Below, piece after piece: positions 1-12,212 of a stretch of 64,000 nucleotides of DNA (its first letter is position 1; each line of letters begins with the position of its first letter). The translations under genes were made by a program, and so were the position numbers. Origin of the DNA: Romanomermis culicivorax (Eukaryota; Nematoda; Enoplea; Mermithida; Mermithidae); contig CAWUHX010000025.1 of assembly GCA_963922205.1 (NCBI GenBank), positions 1,780,352-1,844,351 of the forward strand, given 5' to 3'. Under the pieces are notes generated by a model. It worked only from the letters and a program-made list of their open reading frames with translations, was not told where the DNA came from and made no database searches.

Positions 1-28
1 TTTTGAATAGCTCTCAACTCATTTTTTA

Positions 29-1600
<1,572 letters not shown>

Positions 1601-1848
1601 TATAGCAATATAAGGAATTATCGATACGCTTAACAAAAAATAGAATAATAAAGAAAAGTTTAGTAGGTAATACACGCTTAAAAACTAGCACACCGAAGGA
1701 AGTAATATTGCCAAAGAGAGAAGACAAGATCTGGGCAACATGCTCAGGTTCTACGGTCGATAACAAGTACATTGCAAACCTGCCAGAAGAAAGGCCGATA
1801 AAATAAACAATTTTTGATAAATATGACCAGAAAAACGAATATAATAAT
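1601..1848. other. Region upstream of the ELAV start, no recognised feature
   Basis: This is AT-rich sequence between the ELAV start codon and the left end of the hAT element. It probably holds the ELAV 5' UTR or a further upstream intron. No convincing TATA box, exon or RNA gene is visible. Confidence 0.4.
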
Positions 1849-2063
1849 CATACATGGCCACGGTCAAAATTTTAGGGTAGGGAAAAATCCTAAAATTGAC
1901 ATATAGCAAATCATTTTTGTGACAATGATAAAAGTCAATTTTAGATGTGTTTGCTTTGCTTTTCGTATTTTTTGGATTATGTTGGTGATAAAAACTGGAA
2001 GCATTGTTTTTCTGAAATAAATAAATGAGCATGTTGATTGATGATAAAACCAAACTCAAACTC

Positions 2064-2434
2064 AGTAAATGCCAGGTTAGTTTTTCTGACATGTTTATTA
2101 GCAGTAAACATGCTGAGTAAGTTTTTCTGACATGTTTTACTGGAAACCAATCAGCCAGTAAACTGAATTATTCATTTCATCATTATTACGTTTTTGGTCC
2201 GATGTATGTTTATTGGCAGTAAACATGCTGGGTAAGTTTTTCTGACATGTTTATTAGAAACCAATCAGTCATTAAACTGAATTATTTATTTCTATCCTTA
2301 TTATATTTTTGGTCCAATGTATGTTTATTGGCAATAAACAAACTGGGTTAGTTTTTCTGACAAGTTTATTGGAAGCCAGTTAGTCAATAAACTGAATTAC
2401 TTATTTCTATCATTACAATGTTTTTGGTCCAATG
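2064..2434 (+). repeat. Tandem repeat of about 115 bp upstream of the hAT transposase
   Basis: The segment GTTTTTCTGACA(T/A)G recurs near 2080, 2121, 2235 and 2351, giving periods of about 114-116 bp for the last three and a truncated first copy. Each unit also contains a TTATTGG...AAACATGCTGGG block, an AACCAATCAGTC block with a CCAAT core, and TTTTTGGTCC. The array ends immediately before the TATA box. The CCAAT-like and palindromic words suggest an upstream promoter/enhancer or transposase-binding array. Confidence 0.8.
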
Positions 2435-2442
2435 TATAAAGG
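2435..2442 (+). promoter_or_regulatory. TATA box of the hAT gene
   Basis: TATAAAGG lies directly after the tandem array and about 150 bp before the predicted start codon at 2592. Transcription would be expected to begin roughly 25-30 bp downstream, near the GGCTCAGTTTC segment. The assignment rests on motif and position only. Confidence 0.55.
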
Positions 2443-2591
2443 CAGCTGTTTTTACTTTGTGATATTATTTTGGCTCAGTTTCTTTTGCTCCAGTTTGTTA
2501 TTTATTTCAAAGATTGTTAATATTAAATTGTGTTCAGCATTGAAAATATTCTAATGATTTTTTAAAACAGTTCTGATTGACAGTTTACAAT

Positions 2592-5500
2592 ATGATGATT
2601 TTGATAGCTTATGCACTTTTGACAATTATTTGTACTCACTTCTCAAATGCTGGAGTTGTGATTAATGAAATCAATTCAGATGACCCTGCTAAACCAGAGA
2701 AAAATGAATTTGTTGAACTTATTGCTTATGGAAAAAAGCGACCCCATGATCAAGATACAGTACAACTAGAGGATCTTAGCTTACGTGGGCACAAAATAAT
2801 TGTTATTTCAGCATTTCAAAGAGGTGCCAAGGGACCCACAATCGAACTTATTGCAAATTTGTGGAATTCACGAATTAAAAATTCATACTTTGTGTTTGGT
2901 GGACTTGGCATTGCCAATGCAGACCTAAAGGTTGACAATCCGCTAGTTACATACCGACAGAAATTTACACACTCAACCCCAACATTATTTGGTTTTTTGG
3001 CAAACGCCAACGTTTATCCACATGCTGTTGCTCTTGTTTATCAAGCTGATGGATTACCGTCAATCAAGCTATCACAGGAAACGCCTTACCTGAAGTTGAC
3101 ACCTGAACTGAAACAGCTAATTAAAGATTCACTAATAGACATTGTCATTTATGGGCGAAGGGCGTCATCTGAACAATGTGATATCTTTGAAGAATTAGTT
3201 CCAGATTTCACAGGTACAGGATTTATTATTTATCATTCTTTCTTTTTTTGATTTATTATTCTTTTTTATTTACTTTTATAAGAACTTATTTGGTATAATT
3301 TATTTACAGGCAAACAATACCTACTAAGAGAATTTGATGTACCAAAGGACGCCAAATCAGACTATTCATTGAATCGGTGCACTGCTGAAACAGGTCCAAT
3401 GTTGCCAGCAAAATTTAAGCTTGGTCAACCATCACCTGGAGCTCAGAATGATTGCAGTGGAAAAAGATTCATCATTGAAATTAACATTGTGAAACTTACA
3501 AACCAGTTAACGCATCGCTATCGTACTCTAGAAGAAGAGCCAATGGAAGAAGCACAGTGCAGCAGCAGATTGCCACCTGATGAGTATTGGAGCATTCAAA
3601 GTGGCCTTGTGCATCAATCAATTCAAACTGAAATCAACATGGCAAAAATGAACGTCTTGTGCCAAACAGCAGACATGGGCGGTGATGACTTGACCTCAAC
3701 TGGAAACAATGCACAACTGTTAGAGAGAGCTGATGCAGCTATCAGTTCAATGAAAAAGGAAAAAGTTGAGCGAGAGTGGGAAACAAAATCATTCTTTCAA
3801 AACAATTGGATCAAGCTCATGGAAACGCACCAAAAGTCTCTTTTGCCAATCAAAACCATTACTGATAATAAAGTTTGGTTTGAATACTTGCCCAACACTG
3901 AAAATCCCACAACCTCAACATACAGATGCCGACTTTGCAGTAAATATTTCAACAAACTTGGGATGGATGCTCGTTACAAGCCTCTACTGGCCAATCCTGA
4001 TGGGGTCCTTCGTGCAGATTATCACTGGAATTGGCAAATAATCAAAGATCATGCCCAGTCTAAACCCCACCAGAATATTATTGCTAAATTAGAACAAGCA
4101 GCAGTTGAAGTGCTACCCGAGTCATTCAAGGAAATTCAAGTTCAAAATGAGCAAGAAGACAACAAGTATTATGCTGTGACAATGCGCATGATAAGGACAG
4201 TGTATGCTGAAATGAAGGTGAATTTACCATTTTTATCTCATTCAAAAATTGTCACTCTTCAGGAACAAAATGGCATCTACTTGGGCTACCATCATTATGA
4301 TCGAAAATCAGCTGAACGAATGACACTTTTAGTTAGCTCAGAGATGCATAAAACGCTTATCCAGCACCTTGTTGGAAAAAATGAACCATTGTCAATTATC
4401 CTTGATAGCTCCACTGATAGTGGGCAAAATCACTATCTAATTGTATATTTTCAGGCATTGGAACATGATGCACCAGTAGTTTACTTTTACAAATTGATCA
4501 AACTTGGTGCAGATGAAACAGCTTCAGGACTGTTTCAAAAACTGATGGAAGCCTGGGATGCAGAACCCGGTGCATTTATTCAACACATCAGAAAGAACCT
4601 GCGTGGATATGCCTCTGATGGTGCTGCTGTCATGGTTGGAAGAAAAGGTGGCCTCTCAAAGCTTTTGAATGACTGGACAACAACCAATTTGTTCACCATC
4701 CACTGCATGGCTCATCGCTTACACTTGGCAATTAGAAGTGCATTGGATGTGGTTGGGTATTACAAGGAATTTGAGGACAATATTAATAGTGTTCACAATT
4801 TTTACAACCGACATGGCCATAAGCGCAAGGCACATCTCAGAGCACTTGCTGAAGCAATGGACATGAATATGCACGAAGTCACCTACGTATTTGAAGCACG
4901 ATGGATTGCATCAGAGTTTCATGCATTGAAAGCAATCAATGACACTTGGTATTTGCTTGTAACTGACTTTGATGCTATTTCCATTGATCCATCATTTTCT
5001 GACATTACACGTGCACAAGCAAAAGGACTATCACAGAAGATGAAAAACAAGAATTTCTTGCTGGCACTGCAGTTTACCTGTGACACATTACAAATGTTAT
5101 CACACTGGTCCAAGCGCTTGCAACAAAGAGCTGGCCTCCTCATTGGGCTTGAAAATTACAAAGACCAAATGCTGAGCACCATTGAACAACTCAAGTCTAA
5201 TCCTGGAAGCTTCATCAGCTATTATTTAAACACTGTAACATGCTCTGATTCAACAACTCGAAAATGCAGTCTTGCCAATTACCACTCATCAATCTCTGTG
5301 AAATGGCAAACAGTGGAGCTTGAACCTGAGGGCCGAGTTCCTAGACTGGACACTTTTCGTGAAACGTTTCTAAGCAGCATCAAAAATGAAATTGATTCTT
5401 ATTTTCCATCAGGAAGCTTTGAAAGTTTTGATGTATTGGCTCCTGAAAAGCTCCCTCAGAAAGAATCAGAAATCCTTTTATATGGCACTGATGCAATCAA

Positions 5501-5999
5501 TGACTTGGCATTGAAATTTCAGCTTGATGCAGCTGCAACAGCAAGTGAGTGGACCCAGGCACTTCTTCAAATCATCAAACAGAGTGACTTTTGCCGCTTT
5601 CAGAAGACTACAGCTGTTACTTTCTGGCAGCATTTTCTAAAAAAAGACAGTGGCATTATCTGGGGAGAAAATATCAAGAAGCTGATCCATATTGTCCTGA
5701 TTTTGCCTATTGGCAGTGCTGATGCCGAACGAGGCTTTTCAATAATGAACCATATACGCACATCAAGGCGATCAAGACTCGAAGGAATAAGCCTGGATGC
5801 TTTGATGCGCTTAAGAATAAATGGCCCAAATGATTTGGAACAGTTCAAAGCATCAAAATATGCAAAGGCATGGGTTGCAGAAAACCACATGCGCACTGAT
5901 GACCCTCATAATCGAAAAAAGAAAACAAGAAAGGAAATGAAATTGGATGATACTGAAATGGAAGATGATGTGTATTTGCCAACCAGTAACTTATTTTGA
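2592..5999 (+). CDS. Secreted-type lamin-tail domain fused to hAT transposase (two exons)
   Basis: Exons are 2592-3213 and 3310-5999, joined across a 96-bp GT-AG intron in phase 1, giving 1103 residues. An in-frame TGA at 2574 makes the ATG at 2592 the first possible start. Residues 1-20 form a hydrophobic signal peptide. Residues about 21-250 resemble a lamin-tail domain, with GVVINEINSDD and NEFVELIAYG at the front, and LNRC then QPSPGAQNDC at the end. The rest is a hAT transposase. It has a Cys2His2 finger (C414, C417, H455, H461) and catalytic acidic residues D573 (ILDSSTDSG), D644 (YASDGAAVM) and E1014 (ADAERGFS). It also has HCMAHRLHLA and the C-terminal dimerisation segment. hAT transposases cut and paste DNA in the nucleus, so a secretion signal is paradoxical. 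No stop or frameshift is seen. The two exons could instead be used separately. Confidence 0.82.
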
Positions 6000-6179
6000 T
6001 GTTCTCATACTTATTGTCAACCATATACTGTGCATTGCTTGCATCAGTTATTTTTTGTCAATGTATTTTTCTTTGTAATTTTTGTAATTTTGTCCAAAAA
6101 TCGCCAGATAGCAAATGGTTACTCTAAAGTTTAGGGTAGGGATAATGTATACCCTATGTATACCCTGTGGCCATGTATG

Positions 6180-6447
6180 AATTAATAATTGATAGCGTAC
6201 CCAATTAGCTCGAACTCTAACGAGTATGTACATACGTAACTCAAGAAGATATTTTAGAAGTAGAGACCTCTTGCCTTTAAAATAGGGGAAAACATGTCTT
6301 CAAGCTACACAGAGCTTGGAGGTGCGATGGGATCAGACGAGTTCTTTTTATGGATAAAACGTTCCGCAATCAGAAACTTTCTTGTGTTTGCGTTTTCCAA
6401 TATTTTTCTGAATGTTACCTCAAGAATATATTTCATTAAGCGCTCAG
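6180..6447. other. Unassigned spacer between two transposons
   Basis: This short AT-rich stretch lies between the hAT right end and the PIF/Harbinger left end. Open frames exist on both strands but none resembles a known family. Confidence 0.4.
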
Positions 6448-6660
6448 GGGCCGTATTCACAAAAAGGCTTAAGTCTATAGACCAAAATTGGGAAAAAACG
6501 ATATTCATAAAAAGTCTAAAGTTTAAAAGTCGGTCTAAATCGGTCGACTTTTAGACCAGAAATTTAGCCTGCTACCCTAGTGGGCTAAATGTATTTAGAC
6601 CAAAATTTTTCATCGAAATGGCAGTTTTTTACATTTGAGTTTTGAATATCAAAGGGCGTT

Positions 6661-6870
6661 GAGGCGAGAAAGAATTTTTCGAGATTACGAGATCCATTAG
6701 CATTGTCTGATACGAAACTTTTGCAAGAATTTCGTTTTGATCGTCAGGGTATATTGAACATTACTGAATTGATTCGTGGAGATATTGAAAGTCCGACACA
6801 GAGAAATTGAGCTATTCCTGTGGGACATTTCAAATTATAATCGGCGACACAGTAGTTCAGAACCGTTAAT
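6661..6870 (+). pseudogene. Harbinger-type transposase N-terminal remnant
   Basis: Frame 1 from 6661 reads RDPLALSDTKLLQEFRFD, then RQGILNITELIRGDIESPTQ, up to a TGA at 6808. This matches the N-terminal helical region of HARBI1-like nucleases (D-P-L...LS-D...L...FRF-R-IL-L...PT-R). The match continues weakly after the stop (AIPVG, then in another frame IIIGDTVVQ). The DDE catalytic part is absent or unrecognisable. It is a dead fragment inside the element bounded at 6448 and 9389. Confidence 0.75.
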
Positions 6871-7165
6871 AATCGTTCAAAGCTTTATTTTCCTTTGTTT
6901 TTGTGCAAGTTAAGGAAAATTCTCCCCTTTCGTCTCCCTCTTTCTGAGTACATTGCAACGATCATTGCTTCCTGATCAGCTGTGAATCTTGCCTGGCACT
7001 CATTTTGCTGATTAAGGTCCAACGAGATATACGACAATGTCCGTTTTTAGTTTTTGTGTTCTTTTACACATAGTAGAAACCATTTTTAATCTTAATTTAT
7101 TCAAACTTGGAGGTGAGGCATAGCGACGCTAATGCCCTTTGTTCAGTGATCGACATAGTATTTTG

Positions 7166-8780
7166 TAGGGATGGGCCGGGTATCCGGATCCGGATCCGCG
7201 GATATCCGCCTAAATTTTAGGATCCGGGTCCGATCCGGATCCGCTAAACCAGATTTTTTTGGATCCGGATCCGATCCGGATCCGCTGAACCAAATTTTTT
7301 AAGATCCGGATCCGGATCCGCTGTTGTCAATGATTAAGATCCGGTCATAATCGGATCTTTATTCATTATTATTCACATAAAATTTTGCAGTATTAGAAAA
7401 CACCAAAAATTTTCTGGCGCTTCGCACCGGATAAATAATTCTTTGCAATACTATTTTTCAACAAATAGTGCTTCCTGGAGAAAAAATTTCCAGTAAAGGA
7501 AAAAATGTTGGCGGTCTTGCTGTACGGAAAAAGCGAATTTCGGTCCATTTGAGAATGTCAAAATCCTATTTTGCAACTTAAATTTTAAACATGAAGCCGA
7601 GTTTGAATTGAGAAGCATCATGGAACTAATTTTCAGAAATTTCAGGTTTAACTTGAAGTATTTCAGATTTATGAAAGTTATGAGTATATTTTCTTAATTT
7701 GTAAGATGATTATTAAGGACGGGAACTAAAGTGCTATCAGGAAGAAACTTTGTGCGAAAACACATAAAAGATCATGGTTTTCTCAGTGTATAAAAAAAAT
7801 TTCTTCATACAAAAACTTTTTGGCCGATCTTTGTACAGGTACAAAAAGGCTTGTACAAAAAAACACAGCAATGGTAGCAAAATTATACTAGAGAAACAGT
7901 AATTTTTCAACAGTACCACTCTTCAACGATTTTTGGTAGGATCATAAATTTGACCAGCACCACTCAATAGCTGTTCATAGGTGACACTTTTCGCTGGTGC
8001 TAATTTAAGTTTACTTTCTAGATGAAGCAATTGTCCAGAGACGTTTGAGATTTAAGTTCATGCTCTAATTTGGTTTTTGAGTTGCTAGGTTCAGTTTTCT
8101 GACTATCTTTAAAGAAAACACAAAAATTAATTCTTCAACATAGCTATACTAGTAGCAATTTGTTCCACAATTACTTCTATTTTCATCATCTTCTTTTTAT
8201 CTAGCCGCAAACTGCTTATATATTGCCATATGTTTCCTCTCCAAATGTTTTCTCTGACATCCAGTAGCACAACCTTTTCTGGATAACTGGATTCTGCATT
8301 TATTGCACTTTGCCTTTTCTTCATCATCTGGGGACACTGTGAAGTAGTCCCACACTCTGCTAGTGAAAGAAGAGCTTGAATCCATAATTTCTGAAAAAAG
8401 TTTCTGTTTCTATTCATTTCTTTTCTGATGAAACCAATATTAATCTAAACATGGATACAATTTAATGAATGAAAATCATCAATTAGTACATGCTAACTAT
8501 TTCAATAAACAAACATTTCAATGATTAATAATCTATTAATCTATTGACACCAATGAATATAAATTCATACAACTCAATTTTAGACAAATTAGACATAGTA
8601 CATATACTTATTGAAAGATCCGGATCCGATCTGGATCCGCTCAGATCTGTTCCTCAAGATCCCGATCCGGATCCGCTGAACCAAATTTTTTTGGATCTGG
8701 ATCCGACCCGGATCTGCTGAACCAAATTTTCCAAGATCCGGATCCGCTGTCGCCAAAAAAGTCGATCCGGCCCATCCCTA
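7166..8780 (-). mobile_element. hAT element with GGATCC subterminal repeats, nested in PIF/Harbinger
   Basis: The element is bounded by an exact 8-bp duplication GTATTTTG (7158-7165 and 8781-8788). Its ends are TAGGGATGGGCCGG and, inverted, the same 14 bases at the right. About 140-180 bp inside each end is built from repeats of (C)CGGATCCGGATCCG. The interior keeps one BED zinc-finger exon on the minus strand (8197-8385) but no catalytic domain, so this copy is an internal deletion derivative. A hairpin GGCGCTTCGCACC occurs near 7419. Confidence 0.9.
8197..8385 (-). pseudogene. BED zinc-finger exon of a ZBED-type hAT transposase
   Basis: The translation has SRVWDYFTVSPDDEEKAKCN, then a Cys-x2-Cys (CNKC), the LSRKG and GCQRKHLERKH segments, ending in His-x3-5-His. 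This is the BED finger order and spacing (W-Y-F...C-C...H-H), the DNA-binding module at the N-terminus of many hAT transposases. Nothing of the RNase H-like catalytic core follows within the element, so the exon is an orphan. It may still encode a short DNA-binding peptide if transcribed. Confidence 0.75.
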
Positions 8781-9428
8781 GTATTTTGGAGTATTTTTTA
8801 CGTCCACGCTTCATTTATAGTTATGGAGGCAATATGAATTTATGTTCCTTTTTCTCTTCATTGATTGAAAGTGGAATTTTTTTACAAATAGCAACATTAT
8901 TGTGAATATTTATCAGTGAGGAGACTTCAACGATCATTTTATCGCATATAAAAGCTTCTTAGTGATATTATGACGATAATATTTGAGCAATTAGGAATTA
9001 TTAGTATTCTCTTTATCGCATATATTTAAAAAATTTCACGTATAAATTTACGGTTAGGGAAAACTTTTTTCCGGGTATATTGGGTTTTTCGTTCCAGAAT
9101 GCGGCAAACTGGGCATCGATCTGTAGATCTCCCTCAGATCAACTCGAAAACGTCTTTCAAAAAGTTACATCTAAATTAATTATAGAGTTATGGCTACTAA
9201 TATGTGATTCTATTAGTAATATTACAATTTCTACAAGTCTTTTTCTAACGGGCTAAAGTCTATAGACGGGTCTACATTTAGACAGCCAAAAAATCTTTTA
9301 TGAATACACTTTAGTCCAGTCTAAATGTAGACCGGTCTATTGACTTTAGCTTGGTCTATAGACTTTGGACTCCTTTATGCATACGGCCCCAGCACATCAA
9401 TAGACATCGGTCAGGAGTACATACGGAG

Positions 9429-9608
9429 CAGACAGCCCCATGGGGATTGGTACGAGGGGGGTATTACCTCCACCTAACGTCCTGAAAATTGATCACTGAT
9501 TGCCTAATTTTGAGACAAAATGAAGTGTCTAGTGAACATTTAGCTAAACTACTCATTCAACTTTCCAACTATACCCCTACCTGAAATATCTGAACTTGGG
9601 GACTTCTG
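9429..9608 (+). mobile_element. Family-G short hAT-like MITE
   Basis: The 180-bp copy starts CAGACAGCCCCAT and ends GGGGACTTCTG. It is flanked by ATACGGAG (9421-9428) and ATACGAAG (9609-9616), an 8-bp duplication with one mismatch. A second copy, in the opposite orientation, is at 57114-57294. Shared interior words are GGTATTACC and GCCTAATTTTGAG. There is no coding capacity. Confidence 0.75.
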
Positions 9609-9616
9609 ATACGAAG

Positions 9617-9998
9617 CCAAGGTCTGGGGGGAACCGCTTCATTCAAGCAAGAAGGTTCGTACTGTAATCAGATGACAACGGCTATCTCAATAGCGAATAG
9701 GGCTGCTCCAATTAACACTCTCTCAACTGCCACTGGGTCTCGGTAACTGAATGAGTTGCTTAAGTTAATATAGAGTTTCTACCACCACCAAGGCTGTTTC
9801 AGCCAAAAAAGCCTCTACTGTCTGTAAGACTGCTTAATCTACACTGCTGCAAAAAAGCCAATAGTAACCAGAACTGCTTCAGTTAAGAAGGTCTGTGCAA
9901 TGACACAAGTATTTCATTAGATCAGTTTACACAATGTGATGGCCTCTACCGCCACCATAACTTTAAGAGCCACCACATACTTAATACACTTTTCCAAC
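9617..9998. other. Unassigned intergenic sequence
   Basis: Imperfect repeats of a GCTNTTTCAGCCAAAAAAGCCT-like word occur around 9790-9890. I see no gene, and I could not bound an element here. Confidence 0.3.
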
Positions 9999-10245
9999 GT
10001 ATACTTGCGAAAAGTCCGACCGGTGGGGGGGGGGGAGAAACTCCGAAATTCTGGGTGAGGGTCCCAAATCCTCAAAAAAAGTCGGAAAATTGCGAAAATT
10101 TCCCTGACAAAGCTAATTTTTTCAAAATCTTTCGAGTTTGAGGGAGAGTTGAGTGTAGGGTTGACCAAGCAGGGGGTGTCCGGTATTGGGTATAGGGTTC
10201 GACCAAGTTGAGGAGTCACCTCCAACCCCACCAATTACAGGTATG
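9999..10245 (-). mobile_element. Family-A MITE (reverse copy)
   Basis: The right end is CCAATTACAGGTATG and the left end is a decayed GTATACTTGCGAAAAGTCCGACC. Inside are a G run (10025-10036), the GACCAAG...TATAGGG block and AAAAAAAGTCGGAAAATT, in the order of the bounded copies at 12213 and 34320 read in reverse. The flanks TTTCCAAC and TTCCTCAA match only partly, so the duplication is degraded. Confidence 0.6.
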
Positions 10246-10869
10246 TTCCTCAAGTCCCAATAGAGCCCTATATAAGTCTCCATAGCCAAAAAGATATTGC
10301 GGCAGGGGCTATAGTAGCGCCTGGCGCTCTATAACAATATTTCATTATTTTTTATATTCTGCGCCCGGCGCTGCATAGCCAAACATTATAATATTTCTAT
10401 TTAGCGCCCGGCGACGATAACTTGAGTAAAACGAGACATGTACATGTACATTATGCTGAAAATACAAACCTAATCACCGATTTTAGTGAACGAAAGTCCA
10501 AAGAAAGGGACCGGGAGTTGCCTATGAATTTTTGTATTCATGAAATCTTGACTTGAATGATTATAAGACGTAACAACATTGAGGAAGAGGTTTAATTTGA
10601 CAATTTGTAGATTTTCATAGTGGAATTTGAATTTGCGTATGTAAAAATAAACCGAGCTGACCATGACTAGAAATGGCGGCGTTCTGATGTTTTCAATTAA
10701 CCAGACACTCATACCAGTAATTAAGGGAGACCCTCCAAAGCCTGTAGCCAGGAGTTTTTTTCGGGGGACCAAACATTTTTCTCACTCAATTCACTGTAAA
10801 ATTGGCATTTCTGACTTGACTTTTTCTTGAAAAAAACCAAAGGTCACTTCTGCCTTTTTTAACACTTGA
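10246..10869. other. Unassigned intergenic sequence with repeated GCGCC words
   Basis: Words GCGCCTGGCGC, GCGCCCGGCGC and GCGCCCGGCG recur at 10316, 10361 and 10402, separated by AT-rich stretches of about 40 bp. They resemble the hairpin module found in many nearby elements. No gene is recognised. Confidence 0.35.
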
Positions 10870-11097
10870 AATGAAATATTTCTGGGGGCATGGCCCCAAC
10901 CACCTGCCCCCCCAACGTGATCGAACTCTATACCCAAATGTCGGAACCATCCGCCAACTCAGAGAAACTAGGAAAAAGGTAGCTTTTTGGCGCTTTTTAG
11001 AGAAATTTGCGAAATTTACGGGGTTTTCGACATTTTCTGAGCACAAAATTATTTGGTTTAGCCTTCTCAACTGGTTGGGCCTCTTACAGATAGCAGG
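10870..11097 (+). mobile_element. Diverged family-A MITE
   Basis: It contains the family-A landmarks in order: a GGCCCC/CCCCCCCAA stretch, CGAACTCTATACCCAAATG, a middle with CTTTTTGGCGCTTTTTAGAG, and the terminal CAACTGGTTGGGCCTCTTACAG. The ends are too worn to define a target duplication. Confidence 0.5.
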
Positions 11098-11269
11098 CAC
11101 TATAGTTAACAAGCTGGATAAGAATAAAAGTCAACTAAAAACCAGCTATTTTCCTTAAATTTGGGCAAGAAAAATTAGGTTCAGTAGTATAAACGGGAGT
11201 AGGTGCAGGAGAAAACACGGTCCTTGTACATGTGTTGTACTCCCCGCACAGTTCGGACAGCCTAAAGGT

Positions 11270-11911
11270 GCGTTTATACTATAGTAAAGTGTTCGGCGCG
11301 CAGCGCCGAAAATTTTTTCAGGATTTCAATATTCTAGAACGCTGGAAAATGAAGTTTTTCACCTTTTATTTCCCAGACAAAAGGTTTGATTTCTCAGTGA
11401 ACTTAGAGAATTTTCAGTCGGACAAACTAAAATTTAAAAACTAGGCAAGCAACTAAGAATTTGGATATTTCAATCGGCAAAAATTTCTACTCTCAAAAAA
11501 TGTTTTAATCACATGAAAGTCGAAATTTTTATGAAGATGGAAAAATTTTTTGTGGGAAAATGACCGAGAAAAATGTTAGTTTTCATCGAATTCGTCAATA
11601 AACAATACAGGATCAAACATTTATCCATAATATGTTGATAATTAGAACCTATATAAGCAATAACTAGAATGACCTTTTATAACCGCGAATTAGAATAATA
11701 TAAAAAATCATCAAAGAATTGAAACCCGGCGCGAAACGCCAGAAAATTTTCACTTTTTTTCATTTTAGAACGCATAAAAATGCATTTCCGGGCAGAAAAT
11801 CCAATCACATAATCAAAAGAGCAGTCAGACCTCAAGTTGCACTGACCAACTTGGCAGAAAAAATTTGGTTGCACAGCCCGAAATTTGGTTGCTGTGTGCA
11901 AAAAAAAACCC
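11270..11911 (-). mobile_element. Family-D core (reverse) followed by a CCCTG hAT end
   Basis: 11270-11460 is the reverse complement of the segment at 12600-12800 (TTTCCAGCGTTCTAGAA, AAATTCACTGA, GTCTGCCCGACTGAAAA landmarks). The block ends near 11911 with GTGTGCAAAAAAAAACCCTG, which matches the right terminus of the bounded family-D element at 48745-50171. A GGTTGCACAG/GTTGCTGTG word precedes that end. The left terminus was not resolved. Confidence 0.55.
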
Positions 11912-12212
11912 TGGGTGGGTGGAACACACAGTTTTTTCCTCGATCGATGCTTTTTGAGGAACTTTTTTTGAAATTGAGGAAAATTTTTTTGTGCTTAGGC
12001 ACCACTTTGAGGAAAAATTTTTTGATTGTTTCCTGCATTGATGCATTTTACGCGTTATAAAACCGAAAATTGTCGAAATTTTCCGGCGCTTCGCGCCGAA
12101 GTTTTATTTTTCAATATACTTTTTGTTCATTATTCCAATGCACGGTTAGAAAATTTCACTCCAGCTAATGCTTATAGCTTGTAATAATCAATATATTATG
12201 AATAAATATTTG

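Larger units (their letters stand above)
1849..6179 (+). mobile_element. Near-complete hAT transposon carrying a lamin-tail/transposase fusion gene
   Basis: The left end starts CATACATGGCCAC at 1849 and the right end finishes GTGGCCATGTATG at 6179, a perfect 13-bp terminal inverted repeat. Both flanks extend the symmetry with a TAGGGTAGGGA segment and a (T)AGCAAAT segment. The left flank is ATAATAAT (1841-1848). A 7/8 match, TTAATAAT, occurs two bases beyond the right end, so the duplication is plausible but weak in this AT-rich context. Between the ends lie tandem promoter repeats, a TATA box and one two-exon gene (2592-5999). The CATAC(A/C)TG ends are shared with short non-autonomous families A, B and E in this window, so this may be a relative of the element that mobilised them. 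Confidence 0.75.
6448..9389 (+). mobile_element. Decayed PIF/Harbinger transposon with a nested hAT
   Basis: The ends are GGGCCGTATTCA... (6448) and ...GCATACGGCCC (9389). Both are followed inward by repeated GTCTATAGAC-type words (about 6473-6600 and 9250-9370), making a long imperfect inverted repeat. CAG flanks both sides (6445-6447, 9390-9392), a 3-bp target duplication as PIF/Harbinger elements make. A transposase N-terminal relic lies at 6661-6870. The copy is interrupted by a hAT at 7166-8780, so about 1.3 kb is original. It can no longer make its own transposase. Confidence 0.8.

Noticed and set aside
2577-3251. Start of the hAT gene at TTG 2577 and a stand-alone 224-residue product
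   Set aside because: TTG is not a usual nuclear start and an ATG follows at 2592. The frame past 3213 is intron with a good donor, and the domain continues at 3310.
7784-7868. Possible tiny MITE with TGTACAAAA words (CAGTGTATAAAAA...AAAAACACAG)
   Set aside because: The two ends are not proper inverted repeats and the flanks GGTTTTCT and CAATGGTA do not match.
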